From contig NZ_JACSQP010000001.1 in assembly GCF_014836535.1 (NCBI RefSeq), positions 126,849 through 190,848 on the forward strand: a DNA stretch of 64,000 nucleotides. Reading direction: 5' to 3'. Source of the DNA: Microbacterium pullorum (GTDB taxonomy: Bacteria; Actinomycetota; Actinomycetes; Actinomycetales; Microbacteriaceae). Below, piece after piece: positions 52,782-61,702 of this stretch. Numbering within the stretch: position 1 is the stretch's first letter; the number at the start of each line of letters is the position of its first letter. The position numbers were made by a program, and so were the translations under genes. The notes beneath the pieces are model-generated. The model did no database searches and was not told the origin of the DNA. It was given only the letters and a program-made list of their open reading frames with translations.

Positions 52782-53261
52782 GTGCCTCACACCGCCGTCG
52801 TCGTGACCGTCTCGGATCGGTCGGCCGCGGGCGCGCGGCCCGACGCGAGCGGCCCACTCGCCGTCGCGGCACTGCGCGAAGCCGGCTACGCGTGCGCGGA
52901 TGCGGTGGTGGTCGCCGACGGCGCCGACAGTGTCGAGCGGGCGCTGCGCGCGGCGATGGATGCCGGCGCCCGGCTGATCGTGACCACCGGCGGCACCGGA
53001 ATCTCACCCCGCGACCAGACCCCCGAGGGCACCGCCCGCGTGATCGAGCGGGACCTCCCCGGCATCGTGGAGGAGCTGCGCCGCCGGGGTGCGGCGGAGA
53101 AGCCCGTCGGCATGCTCTCGCGCGGCCGCGCGGGGGTGACCGCCACCGCGCTGATCGTGAACCTCCCCGGCTCCCCGGCCGCCGTGTCCACCGGCATGCC
53201 CGTCGTCGTGTCGGTGGCGCGGCACGTCATCGACCAGCTCGCCGGGGGAGATCACGCATGA
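52782..53261 (+). CDS. mogA: Molybdopterin adenylyltransferase MogA/MoaB type
   Basis: 159 residues. Adenylates molybdopterin before molybdate insertion. MPT-binding motif TTGGTGISPRDQT at residues 68-80. TAGGCT (52770-52775) is 6 nt before the GTG start, so a leaderless mRNA is expected. Overlaps moaE by 4 nt. Confidence 0.92.
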   Translation: MPHTAVVVTVSDRSAAGARPDASGPLAVAALREAGYACADAVVVADGADSVERALRAAMDAGARLIVTTGGTGISPRDQTPEGTARVIERDLPGIVEELRRRGAAEKPVGMLSRGRAGVTATALIVNLPGSPAAVSTGMPVVVSVARHVIDQLAGGDHA

Positions 53262-53686
53262 CCGCCGTCCGCCTGGCCCGCATCAGCGCCGATCCCCTCG
53301 ACCTCGCCGTGCACCTCGCCGCGATCGACGATGACGCAGCCGGCGCCGTCACGACCTTCGTCGGGCGGGTGCGCGATCACGATCCGGATGCCACGGCCGC
53401 CGTCGTTGCGCTGGAGTACTCCGCCCATCCCGAGGCCGAGGCCCACCTGCGCGCGATCGCCGAGCGCGCCGTCGGCGACGGCCCCGCCCTCATCGCGGTG
53501 AGCCATCGCGTCGGGCGGCTGGCGGTGGGGGATCTCGCCGTCGTGGTCGCCGTCGCCTCCCCCCATCGTGCGGAGGCGTTCGAGGTGTGTCGGGCCGTGA
53601 TCGAGACGATCAAGACCGACCTCCCGGTGTGGAAGCGTCAGATCGACGCCGACGGCCGCGCGGCGTGGAAGGGCATCGGCGGCTGA
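53258..53686 (+). CDS. moaE: Molybdopterin synthase catalytic subunit MoaE
   Basis: 142 residues. GAVTTFVGRVRDHD at the start, ALEYSAHPEAE, AVSHRVGRLAVGD and the active-site lysine block IKTDLPVWKRQ. It joins MoaD (opposite strand, next gene) to convert cyclic pyranopterin to molybdopterin. Confidence 0.95.
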   Translation: MTAVRLARISADPLDLAVHLAAIDDDAAGAVTTFVGRVRDHDPDATAAVVALEYSAHPEAEAHLRAIAERAVGDGPALIAVSHRVGRLAVGDLAVVVAVASPHRAEAFEVCRAVIETIKTDLPVWKRQIDADGRAAWKGIGG

Positions 53687-53763
53687 CCGCTCGCCCCGGC
53701 ATCCGAGCCCCCTGGCCGCGACGACGATCCCCGACACCCGGGGTGCCCGGCGCCCGGGTCGGA

Positions 53764-53997
53764 TCACCCGCCGGCGAACGGCGGCAGCACGTCGACGAGG
53801 TCGTCGTCGCCGAGCGCGGTGTCGTCGCCGACACGCGCACCACCCACCAGCACGGCGCAGCGCGGCAGGATGCCCCCGAGCCCCGGCCGTTCGACGGCGA
53901 GTGCGTCGCGCAGGGACCCCAGGGTGCGTTCGGCGCGGTCCTCGGCGGCGCGGCCGGCCATCTCCTCGGCGGCGGCGAAGTAACGCACGTGCGCCAT
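53764..53997 (-). CDS. moaD: Molybdopterin synthase sulfur carrier MoaD
   Basis: 77-residue ubiquitin-like protein ending in the required Gly-Gly (LPPFAGG). VRYFAAAEEMAGRAAEDRAE at the front. Its C-terminus is adenylated and thiolated by the MoeZ homologue of the same operon. The ATG overlaps the DUF6457 stop (TGATG). Confidence 0.92.
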   Translation of the reverse strand: MAHVRYFAAAEEMAGRAAEDRAERTLGSLRDALAVERPGLGGILPRCAVLVGGARVGDDTALGDDDLVDVLPPFAGG

Positions 53998-54272
53998 CAG
54001 GAGGGGTCCTCGGCCTGCCACTCGCGTGCGAGTTCGGTGACCGCGGCCACGGCGGCGCGGCTGTCGGCGGGGGTGCCGCCGGCGCGACCGGCGACGAGGC
54101 CGGCGACGAAGGCGCTGAACGGGGCGGCGGGCCGCGCGACGCCCGCGGCCACGTCGCGCGCGAGGTCGAGGATGAGGGCGATGGGCACGTCGTCGACGGT
54201 CAGGTCGAACCGCTCGCGCAGGGCCGCAGACCACGCGTCGAGGGCTTCGGGCGGGAGGGTGCGATCGCTCAC
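53997..54272 (-). CDS. DUF6457 protein in the Moco operon
   Basis: 91 residues, mainly helical: LPPEALDAWSAALRERFDL, LDLARDVAAGVARPAAPFSAFVAGLVAGR. The GTG start overlaps mobA by 4 nt and its stop overlaps moaD by 1 nt. From memory, some actinobacterial MobA proteins carry this domain fused at the C-terminus, which suggests a role next to MobA; the function itself is unknown. Confidence 0.75.
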   Translation of the reverse strand: MSDRTLPPEALDAWSAALRERFDLTVDDVPIALILDLARDVAAGVARPAAPFSAFVAGLVAGRAGGTPADSRAAVAAVTELAREWQAEDPS

Positions 54273-54910
54273 GGTGTCTCCTCTTCGGTCGACCGGCGCC
54301 GGGCTTGGGTGAGATCCTCCCACGTGTCGACGTCGGCTGTCTCGGTCTCGGGCGCGAGGACCGTCGCGATGGCGAGGTCGTCGAGGAGCCGGTGGACGGG
54401 GGCGCCGTGGCCGTGGTCGGGGAGCGCAGCCGACCGCCGGCGCAGCGCGGCGGTGCGGTACAGGCCCACCAACCACTGCGGCCGCGAGCGGGAATCGGCC
54501 AGGCACAGACCCTCGGTGTCGGAGGGCAGCAGCACGAGGTCGCGGACGAGTCGGGCGACCGCCGCCTCGGCACCGGGCAGGTCGCAGGCGAGCACAAGGC
54601 TCCATTCGGGTGTGGCATCCCACGAATCCAGCGCCGCGACGACGCCGGCGGCGGGCCCGCCGAAGGGCGGCTGCTCCCGCACCCAGGTGACCGTGGTGGG
54701 GAGGGATGCCGCAGCGGCCGCGACCTGCGCGGTGGCGTCGGCGCTGGGCTGCGGACCGACGATCGTGAGAGGCGAGGCCCCCGCGGCCGCGGCGGCGTCG
54801 ACCGCGCGCCGCAGCAGGGTGCGGCCCCCGACCTCGAAGAGTGGTTTCGCCGCCCCGTCGACACGGGTCGCCCGCCCGCCGGCGAGGAGGATCGCGCCGA
54901 GCGTGCTCAC
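54269..54910 (-). CDS. mobA: Molybdenum cofactor guanylyltransferase MobA
   Basis: 213 residues. Nucleotidyltransferase motif LGAILLAGGRATRVDGAAKP at the N-terminus, VLACDLPGAE as the metal Asp and RPQWLVGLYR. It attaches GMP to Mo-MPT, giving the MGD form needed by NarG. Overlaps moaC and DUF6457 by 4 nt each. Confidence 0.92.
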   Translation of the reverse strand: MSTLGAILLAGGRATRVDGAAKPLFEVGGRTLLRRAVDAAAAAGASPLTIVGPQPSADATAQVAAAAASLPTTVTWVREQPPFGGPAAGVVAALDSWDATPEWSLVLACDLPGAEAAVARLVRDLVLLPSDTEGLCLADSRSRPQWLVGLYRTAALRRRSAALPDHGHGAPVHRLLDDLAIATVLAPETETADVDTWEDLTQARRRSTEEETP

Positions 54911-55383
54911 GCCTCGTCGGGGCGCGTCCACGTGCCCGAGCGCCCGCCCTCCTTCGCGGTGATGCGCACGTTCTGGATCGACGTGGACTTGTCGATCCCC
55001 TTCACCATGTCGACGACGGCGAGTGCGGCGACCGTGACGGCCGTCAGCGCCTCCATCTCGACGCCGGTGCGGTCGGCGGTGCGCACGGTGGCTTCGATCT
55101 CGACGCCGTCGTCGACGATCGTGAGGTCCACCGCTGCGCCGTGCACGCCGATGACGTGCGCGAGCGGGAGCAGGGCGGGGGTGTGTTTGGCGGCCTGGAT
55201 GCCGGCGATGCGCGCGACGGCGAGCACGTCGCCCTTGGGCACCGAGCCGTCGCGGAGGGCGGCGACCACCTCGGGTGCGCAGCGCACCGACCCGCGGGCG
55301 GTGGCGGAACGCACGGTGGGCTGCTTCGCGGTGACGTCGACCATGCGGGCGTGACCGGTGGCATCCAGGTGCGTGAAGCTCAT
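54907..55383 (-). CDS. moaC: Cyclic pyranopterin monophosphate synthase MoaC
   Basis: 158 residues. FTHLDATGHARMVDV, the GIQAAKHTPALLPLAH block and the active-site MVKGIDKS with Asp and Lys. The usual IPLCHPL reads LPLAHVI, so the Cys and Pro are replaced while the His stays. MoaA, its partner, is not in the window. Confidence 0.93.
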   Translation of the reverse strand: MSFTHLDATGHARMVDVTAKQPTVRSATARGSVRCAPEVVAALRDGSVPKGDVLAVARIAGIQAAKHTPALLPLAHVIGVHGAAVDLTIVDDGVEIEATVRTADRTGVEMEALTAVTVAALAVVDMVKGIDKSTSIQNVRITAKEGGRSGTWTRPDEA

Positions 55384-56624
55384 GACACCAGCATGACATC
55401 GACGAGGTCGCCGACGGCGATGGCGTCGACCTCCGCGGGCACCACGGCGTAGGCCTCGGCGCGGCCCAGCGCTCCCGCCAGGTGTGACCCCGAGCCGCCG
55501 GCGGTGGCGGGGCGCACGCTCCAGCGGGCGGGGTCGGTGCGGTCGACGACGGCGGGCAGGTACTGCCGGCGTCCGGGCGGGGTGCGCCAGCCCACCGTCG
55601 CGGGCAGTCGCAGCAGCGGCCGATGCAGCACCGTGCGCCCCTGCAGCGCGAGCAGTGCCGGACGCACGAACATCTCGAACGAGACGGCGGAGCTCACCGG
55701 GTTGCCGGGCAGCCCGAACAGCAGTGGACCGTCGGGCATGCGGCCGAAGCCCTGCGGCTTGCCCGGCTGCATCGCCACCCGGGTGAAGGCCATCACGCCG
55801 ACGAGTTCGTTCTTGACGACCTCGTACGCCCCGGCGCTCACACCGCCGGAGAAGACCACGACGTCGGCGGGCTCGGGGCCGCGGGTGACGCGGTCGAGCA
55901 CCAGCCGCAGCGCCGCGCCTTCGTCGTCGACGCTCTCGCGGGCGACGATGCGGGCGCCCGCCTCGACGGCGAGGGCGGCCAGCAGCGTGCTGTTGGACTC
56001 GGGGATCTGGCCGCGCCGCAGCGGCGCCCCCGGGGGGAGCAGTTCGGAGCCGGTCGAGACGACCGCCACCCGCGGCGGGCGTGTGACGACGGGCCGGGCG
56101 AGGCCGGCCGCGGCGATGGCCGCCAGCTGCAGCGGCCCGAGCAGGATGCCGGCGGGGAGCACCTCGTCGCCGCGGCGGGCGTCTTCGCCGACGCGCCGCA
56201 CGTGCGCACCGGGCGCGCGGGGTGCGCGGCGCACCACCACGGTGCCGACGGAGTCGCCGAGGCCCCCCACGGTGTCCTCGAACGGCACGATGGCGTCGGC
56301 GTCGGTCGGCACGGGGGCGCCGGTCATGATGCGGGCTGCCTCACCTCGGGCCATGGGCGGGTCGTCGGGGGCTCCGGCAGGCAGATCGGCGATGATCCGC
56401 AGGGTGACCGGCGTGCCGTCGGCGGCGGCGGCGACGTCGGCGAAGCGCACCGCGAACCCGTCCATCGCGGAGTTGTCGAACGCGGGGATGTCGACGGCGG
56501 CGTGCACCGGTTCGCGCAGGGTACGCCCGGCGGCCTGCGCGAGGGCGACGGGTGCGCCGTCGAGCAGGGGGGTGACGGTGAAGATGCCGGCGAGGTGGGC
56601 TTCGACGGATTGCAGGGCGCTCAC
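55380..56624 (-). CDS. moeA: Molybdopterin molybdenumtransferase MoeA
   Basis: 414 residues, four-domain MoeA. FDNSAMDGFAVR, MTGAPVPTDADAIVPFEDT, VVSTGSELLPPG, SGGVSAGAYE and LPGNPVSS are all present. It inserts molybdate into adenylated MPT. GTG start overlaps moeZ by 4 nt. Confidence 0.95.
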   Translation of the reverse strand: MSALQSVEAHLAGIFTVTPLLDGAPVALAQAAGRTLREPVHAAVDIPAFDNSAMDGFAVRFADVAAAADGTPVTLRIIADLPAGAPDDPPMARGEAARIMTGAPVPTDADAIVPFEDTVGGLGDSVGTVVVRRAPRAPGAHVRRVGEDARRGDEVLPAGILLGPLQLAAIAAAGLARPVVTRPPRVAVVSTGSELLPPGAPLRRGQIPESNSTLLAALAVEAGARIVARESVDDEGAALRLVLDRVTRGPEPADVVVFSGGVSAGAYEVVKNELVGVMAFTRVAMQPGKPQGFGRMPDGPLLFGLPGNPVSSAVSFEMFVRPALLALQGRTVLHRPLLRLPATVGWRTPPGRRQYLPAVVDRTDPARWSVRPATAGGSGSHLAGALGRAEAYAVVPAEVDAIAVGDLVDVMLVS

Positions 56625-57799
56625 GCGGGCGTCGTCTCGTACGGCCATGCCGCGATGCCGCCGGCGAGCACCGAGGCGTCGACACCCGCCTGGCGCAGCG
56701 CCGCGGCGGCGCGCTGAGCCCGGCCACCGGCGGCGCACACCACGATCACGGGCCGGGCTCCGGTGGCGGCTCCGGTCGGGGCGACGAGCAGGTCGGCGAG
56801 GGGGATGAGCACGGAACCGGGGATGATGCCGGCGGCCGTCTCGTGCGGCTCCCGCACGTCGAGCAGCGTCGCACCGGCATCCTGCGCCGCGCGGGCCTGC
56901 GCGGCGGTGACCTGGGGCGGAGTCGCGGCGGCCGCCGCGGCCGTGGTCTTGTCCGCCCCGGGCGTCGGCCCGCTCGCCCGGGGAGCGGCTGGCGCCGCCA
57001 CGGCCGCCGCCGGGGCGGCCGCAGCCGCGGCGGTGACGGCCCGCAGCGGCACCTCGGTCTGCCGGCCGCGCAGGGCGTCGATGACGAGCACGCGTCCGAG
57101 CAGCGGCTCACCGATGCCGGCGAGGAGTTTGACCGCCTCGATCGCCATGATGCCGCCCACCTGCAGGCAGAGCGCCCCGAGCACCCCCACCTGCGCGCAG
57201 GTGGGCACGTCGCCGACGTCGTCGGGAGGGTGCAGGTCTGCCAGGCGCACCCCGGCGACGCCGGGCGGCGGGGCACTCCAGAACACGGTGACCTGGGCGT
57301 GGAACTCCTGCAGCACGCCCCACACCAGCGGCACGCCGAGCCGTTCGCACGCGGCGGCGACCGCCGAACGGGTCGGGAACGTGTCGGTGCCGTCGATCAC
57401 GAGGTGCGCCCCGGCCAGCAGCCGGTCGGCGTTGCCCGGGGTCAGCCGCTCGCGCACCGTCCGCACGGTGGTCGTGGGGGAGAGGTCGGCCGCGCCGCGC
57501 GTCGCGGAGTCGACCTTGGGGGCGCCGATGTCGGCGTGGCGGTGCATCACCTGGCGGTGCAGGTTGGAGTGGTCGACGTCGTCGTCGTCGATCACGGTGA
57601 GGGTGCCGACGCCGGCGGCGGCGAGGGCGAGGACGACGGGAGAACCGAGGCCCCCGGCACCGACGACGGCGACGTGCGCGGCGGCGAGGCGGCGCTGGCC
57701 GAGGTCGCCGAGGCCCGCCAGCGCCCGGTGCCGTGCGGTGCGCGCGGCCTCGGTGGGGGAGAGCGCGGCGACGGGCTCGACCAACGGTGGCAGCGACAT
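56621..57799 (-). CDS. moeZ: MoeZ/MoeB-type adenylyltransferase with rhodanese domain
   Basis: 392 residues. ThiF/MoeB domain (residues about 15-260; VAVVGAGGLGSPVV, IDDDDVDHSNLHRQ, DGTDTFPTR), an Ala/Pro-rich linker, and a rhodanese domain with the active-site loop VCAAGGRAQR. Activates MoaD for thiolation. The Zn CxxC pairs of MoeB are not seen. TACGCT (57807-57812) is 7 nt before the ATG. First gene of the six-gene chain. Confidence 0.92.
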   Translation of the reverse strand: MSLPPLVEPVAALSPTEAARTARHRALAGLGDLGQRRLAAAHVAVVGAGGLGSPVVLALAAAGVGTLTVIDDDDVDHSNLHRQVMHRHADIGAPKVDSATRGAADLSPTTTVRTVRERLTPGNADRLLAGAHLVIDGTDTFPTRSAVAAACERLGVPLVWGVLQEFHAQVTVFWSAPPPGVAGVRLADLHPPDDVGDVPTCAQVGVLGALCLQVGGIMAIEAVKLLAGIGEPLLGRVLVIDALRGRQTEVPLRAVTAAAAAAPAAAVAAPAAPRASGPTPGADKTTAAAAAATPPQVTAAQARAAQDAGATLLDVREPHETAAGIIPGSVLIPLADLLVAPTGAATGARPVIVVCAAGGRAQRAAAALRQAGVDASVLAGGIAAWPYETTPA

Positions 57800-57899
57800 G
57801 ACGCCCAGCGTACGCCCGGCCCTCACCGAGGAGGAGGATGCCGCGGATGCGGCGGAATCACCCTGCCATCGCCGCGGTTGCGGGTGTATCTTCGGCGCC

Positions 57900-58292
57900 A
57901 TGGAGAGCTTCCGCATCGCCGAGGCCGCGCGCCTGCTGGGCGTCAGCGACGACACCGTACGCCGCTGGGTGGATCAGGGCACGCTCCCGACCACGGGCGA
58001 CAGCCCGGCCCGCATCCCCGGTGACGCGCTCGCCGCCCACGCCGTCGAGGTCGCCCGCAGGGTCGCTGATCCGCCCGACGTGCTCAGCAGCGCCCGCAAC
58101 CGATTCGTGGGGCTCGTGACCCGCGTGCAGATGGACGGCATCATGGCGCAGGTCGACATCCAGGCCGGCCCCCATCGGGTGGTGTCGCTGATGTCGGCCG
58201 AAGCGGTGCGCGAACTGGCGCTCGAACCCGGCTCGCTCGCGGTGGCGCTCGTGAAGGCGACCAACGTCATCGTCGAGATCGCGAAGGCCTGA
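57900..58292 (+). CDS. HTH-TOBE molybdenum-binding regulator
   Basis: 130 residues. Residues 1-55 are a MerR/excisionase-like HTH (FRIAEAARLLGVSDDTVRRW) and residues 65-130 a TOBE/Mop domain (SSARNRFVGLVTRVQ, GPHRVVSLMSAEAV), which binds molybdate in relatives. TATCTT is 7 nt before the ATG. The next gene, modA, starts 1 nt after its stop. It probably senses molybdate and controls modABC and/or the divergent moe operon 100 bp away. Confidence 0.85.
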   Translation: MESFRIAEAARLLGVSDDTVRRWVDQGTLPTTGDSPARIPGDALAAHAVEVARRVADPPDVLSSARNRFVGLVTRVQMDGIMAQVDIQAGPHRVVSLMSAEAVRELALEPGSLAVALVKATNVIVEIAKA

Positions 58293-58293
58293 C

Positions 58294-59094
58294 GTGCGCG
58301 CCGCGCGTGCGCTGCTGCTCGGGCTCGCCGCGGTGCTCGCGCTCGCCGGGTGCGCCTCGACCGCCGGCAGCGACGTCGACCCCGATGGGGCGGGCGCCGC
58401 GCCGTCGGTGATCGGGGAGCAGCTCTCCGGGGAGCTGTCGATCTTCGCGGCGGCGTCGCTGCAGGGGGCGTTCGACGAACTGGCGACGGCGTTCGAGGCG
58501 CGGCATCCGTCGCTCGAGGTGCTGCCCATCGGCTACGACGGCTCGTCCACGCTCGCGACGCAGATCGTCGAAGGGGCCGCCGTGGATGTCTTCGCCTCGG
58601 CCGACGAACCCACCATGCAGCGGGTGGTGGATGCCGGGCTGGCCGATGCCCCCGCGCCGTTCGCGACCAACACCCTCGCGCTCGTGACCCCTCCCGGCAA
58701 CCCCGCCGGGGTGGCGGGTCTGGCAGACCTCGCGGACCCCGACCTCATCGTCGTGCTGTGCGACGTCGCGGTGCCGTGCGGCGCGGCATCCATCGCCCTG
58801 CTCGACGCGGCCGGAGTGACCGCCGTCGTCGACAGCCACGAGCAGAATGTCACCGCCGTGGTGACCAAGGTCGCCACCGGCGAGGCGGATGCGGGTCTGG
58901 TGTACGTGACGGATGCCGCCGCCGCCGATCTCGACACCGTCGCGGTGCCGGGGACGGCGGACGTCGTCAACCGCTACCCGATCGTCGATCTGGCAACGTC
59001 CGCCCATCCGGCGGCCGCCGCCGCGTTCGTGGCCTTCGTGCAGAGCGCCGAGGGTCAGCGGGTGCTGGCCGCCCACGGCTTCGGTGCACCGTGA
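58294..59094 (+). CDS. modA: Molybdate ABC transporter binding lipoprotein ModA
   Basis: 266 residues. Lipobox LAGC with C20, then LSIFAAASLQGAFDELATAF, typical of ModA oxyanion binders, and QIVEGAAVDVFASADEPTM. GTG start; stop overlaps modB by 4 nt. Confidence 0.93.
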   Translation: MRAARALLLGLAAVLALAGCASTAGSDVDPDGAGAAPSVIGEQLSGELSIFAAASLQGAFDELATAFEARHPSLEVLPIGYDGSSTLATQIVEGAAVDVFASADEPTMQRVVDAGLADAPAPFATNTLALVTPPGNPAGVAGLADLADPDLIVVLCDVAVPCGAASIALLDAAGVTAVVDSHEQNVTAVVTKVATGEADAGLVYVTDAAAADLDTVAVPGTADVVNRYPIVDLATSAHPAAAAAFVAFVQSAEGQRVLAAHGFGAP

Positions 59095-59972
59095 CGGCGC
59101 CCGGCGCGTCACGGCAGCCCCGTCGCGACGACGCGCGCGTCGGCGCGGGATCGGCCCCGACGCCGCGGCCGGGCCGCACCTCGTACGGCTTCGTGCCGCC
59201 TGTGCTGGCGCTTCCCGCCGTCGTCGGGTTGGCGCTGCTGGTCGTGCCGCTGGCGGCTCTCATCGCCCGCGTGGAGTGGTCGACGCTCTGGGCCGACATC
59301 ACGGCGCCGGCGGCGCTGTCGGCGCTGGGGCTGTCGTTGCAGACCGCGCTGGTGGCCACGGCGCTGTGCCTCGTGCTGGGGGTGCCGCTGGCGCTGGTCA
59401 TCGCCCGCGCCGGCAGCCGCACGGCCGCAGCGCTCCGGGCGCTGGTGACCGTGCCGCTCGTGCTGCCGCCCATGGTGGGAGGCGTGGCGCTGCTGTTCCT
59501 GTTCGGGCGTTCCGGCTGGCTCGGGCCCGTCCTGGCGCAGTGGGGCGTGCAGGTGCCGTTCACGACGACGGCGGTCGTGCTCGCGCAGACGTTCGTCGCC
59601 CTGCCGTTCCTCGTCCTGGCGCTGGAGGGGTCGCTGCGCTCCACCGGGGTCGGCTACGAGCAGACCGCCGCCGGTCTCGGCGCGGGCCGGTGGACGACCC
59701 TCTGGCGGGTGACCCTGCCGCTGGCGACTCCGGGGCTGGTCGCCGGCACCGTGCTGAGCTTCGCCCGGGCTGTCGGCGAGTTCGGGGCCACCGCGCTGTT
59801 CGCGGGCAACGCGCCGGGGGTGACCCAGACGATGCCGCTGGCCATCTACACCGCGTTCAACGGCGCCGGGGTCACCCAGGGCAGCGCCGTGGCCCTGTCG
59901 CTGCTGCTGCTGGTGACCGCCGTATCGGTGCTGCTGCTCGTGCGGGCGTGGCGACCGGGGGTGCCGCGATGA
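59091..59972 (+). CDS. modB: Molybdate ABC permease ModB
   Basis: 293 residues, five to six helices, after an N-terminal cytosolic tail of about 35. PLVLPPMVGGVALLFLFGR, the EAA-type loop EQTAAGLGAGRWTTLWRVTL and LSFARAVGEFGATALFAG. GTGA overlap with modA, ATGA with modC. Confidence 0.94.
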   Translation: MTAPGASRQPRRDDARVGAGSAPTPRPGRTSYGFVPPVLALPAVVGLALLVVPLAALIARVEWSTLWADITAPAALSALGLSLQTALVATALCLVLGVPLALVIARAGSRTAAALRALVTVPLVLPPMVGGVALLFLFGRSGWLGPVLAQWGVQVPFTTTAVVLAQTFVALPFLVLALEGSLRSTGVGYEQTAAGLGAGRWTTLWRVTLPLATPGLVAGTVLSFARAVGEFGATALFAGNAPGVTQTMPLAIYTAFNGAGVTQGSAVALSLLLLVTAVSVLLLVRAWRPGVPR

Positions 59973-61108
59973 CCACCGCCCTGCACGTGGACGTCGACGT
60001 CGCCCGCCGCGGCTTTCGGCTGCACGCGGCTCTGGACGCGCACGCGGGTGAGACCGTTGCGGTGATGGGGCCGAGTGGGGCGGGCAAGTCCACGCTGCTC
60101 GATGTGCTCGCCGGGTTCGTGCGGCCGTCTACGGGCACCATCCGCATCGGCGACCGTGAGGTGTCGGGCCCACGCGTGCACCTCGCCCCGCATCGCCGAG
60201 GGGTGGTGCTGCTGGGGCAGGACCCGCGCCTGTTCCCCCACCTGAGCGCCCGCGACAACGTGGCGTTCGGGCTGCGCGCCGGCGGCATGGCGCGCCGTCG
60301 CGCGCGGGGCGAGGCCGACGAATGGCTTTGGCGGGTCGGGCTGCCCGGTTCGGGTGGCCACGTCCCGCGCGAACTGTCGGGCGGGCAGCAGCAGCGGGTG
60401 GCACTCGCCCGGGCGCTTGCCGCGGCGCCGGACGTGCTGCTGCTGGATGAGCCGTTGACGGCGCTGGATGCCGAAACCGCCGGCGGCATCCGCGCCATGC
60501 TGGCCGAGCAGCTCGCCGCGGTGCCCACCACGACCGTGCTCGTCACCCATGACGCGGTGGATGCCGCCGCGCTCGCGCAGCACCTGGTGCTGCTGGAGGA
60601 CGGCCGGGTGACACAGCAGGGACCCGTGCGCGAGGTGCTGCACCAGCCGGCGACCGGGTTCGGCGCCGTCATCGCGGGACTTAACCGTGTCGTCGGCGAG
60701 GTGAGGGACGGCACCTGGCGCTCCGGCGCACTGCTGCTGCCCGCTCCCGGCGCCCCGCGGACGGCGGTCGCGCTCTTCCGCCCGGGCGCCGTGCGTGTCG
60801 AGGCTGTCGCCGAGCACACCCTCACCGGCGCGCTGCGGGTCGCGGCGGCCGCGCCCGTGGTGCCGGGGGAGTGGATCGCGCGTGTCGTGCGCCTCGAACA
60901 GACGCTCGCCGGCGTGCGCGTGCACACCGAGACCCCCGCCGTCACCGCCGACGTGGCCGTGGAAGAGGTCGCTGCCCTCGGGCTCGGATCGGGCGTGCCG
61001 GTGCGGCTGCGCATCGCGGCATCCGATGTGCGGATCGTCGCGGTGTCGGCGGCGGCGACGGCGACGGCGACGGCCGTGACCGCGGCGGGTGGCAGGATGG
61101 CGCCATGA
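59969..61108 (+). CDS. modC: Molybdate ABC ATP-binding protein ModC
   Basis: 379 residues. Walker A GPSGAGKST (34-42), Q-loop GQDPRLFPHL, signature LSGGQQQR, Walker B VLLLDEP, H-loop VTHD, then a C-terminal TOBE domain. Powers ModB. Overlaps the next GNAT gene by 4 nt. Confidence 0.94.
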   Translation: MTTALHVDVDVARRGFRLHAALDAHAGETVAVMGPSGAGKSTLLDVLAGFVRPSTGTIRIGDREVSGPRVHLAPHRRGVVLLGQDPRLFPHLSARDNVAFGLRAGGMARRRARGEADEWLWRVGLPGSGGHVPRELSGGQQQRVALARALAAAPDVLLLDEPLTALDAETAGGIRAMLAEQLAAVPTTTVLVTHDAVDAAALAQHLVLLEDGRVTQQGPVREVLHQPATGFGAVIAGLNRVVGEVRDGTWRSGALLLPAPGAPRTAVALFRPGAVRVEAVAEHTLTGALRVAAAAPVVPGEWIARVVRLEQTLAGVRVHTETPAVTADVAVEEVAALGLGSGVPVRLRIAASDVRIVAVSAAATATATAVTAAGGRMAP

Positions 61109-61701
61109 GCCGCATCCGCCCCTTCCGCCCCGGCGACGAAGCAGCCCTCGCCCGCGTGTGCCTGCTGACGGCCGATGCCGGCGCGGATGCCACCGGCGTG
61201 CTGGTCGACGAGGACCTGTGGGGTGAGGTGTTCGTGCTGCCCTACGTCGCGCGGCATCCGGAGTTCGCGTTCGTGGTCGAGACCGACGACGGCCGTGTCG
61301 CCGGTTACGTCGTCGGCGCGCCCGACACGCGGGCGTTCGAGGGGTGGTTCGCGTCCGAGTGGTGGCCGCGGTTCGCCGAGCGGTGGCCGCGGCCCGCCGG
61401 GGAGCGCACCCGTCAGGATGGCGTGCTCATCTACGCCTACGGTCGCGGGCCGGGAGTCGAGCCCTACGGCGACACCCACCCCGCACACCTGCACATCGAC
61501 CTGCTGCCCGAGCTGCAGGGGCAGGGCTGGGGGCGTCGGCTGATCGACACCCTCAGCGACGCGCTCCGCGCCCAAGGCGTGGCGGCGCTGCACCTCGTGG
61601 CGTCCGCCGACAACACCGGGGCGCTGGCGTTCTACGACCGGCTCGGGTTCGAGCGGGTGCCGTCGCACGACGGCGTGCAGGTGTTCGCCCGCTCCCTCTG
61701 A
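61105..61701 (+). CDS. GNAT acetyltransferase
   Basis: 198 residues. Acetyl-CoA motif HLHIDLLPELQGQGWGRRLI and HLVASADNTGALAFYDRLGF. The acceptor is unknown; the fold resembles O-GlcNAcase-associated GNATs. CAGGAT lies 6 nt before the ATG, so it may also be transcribed from inside modC. Confidence 0.85.
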   Translation: MSRIRPFRPGDEAALARVCLLTADAGADATGVLVDEDLWGEVFVLPYVARHPEFAFVVETDDGRVAGYVVGAPDTRAFEGWFASEWWPRFAERWPRPAGERTRQDGVLIYAYGRGPGVEPYGDTHPAHLHIDLLPELQGQGWGRRLIDTLSDALRAQGVAALHLVASADNTGALAFYDRLGFERVPSHDGVQVFARSL

Positions 61702-61702
61702 C

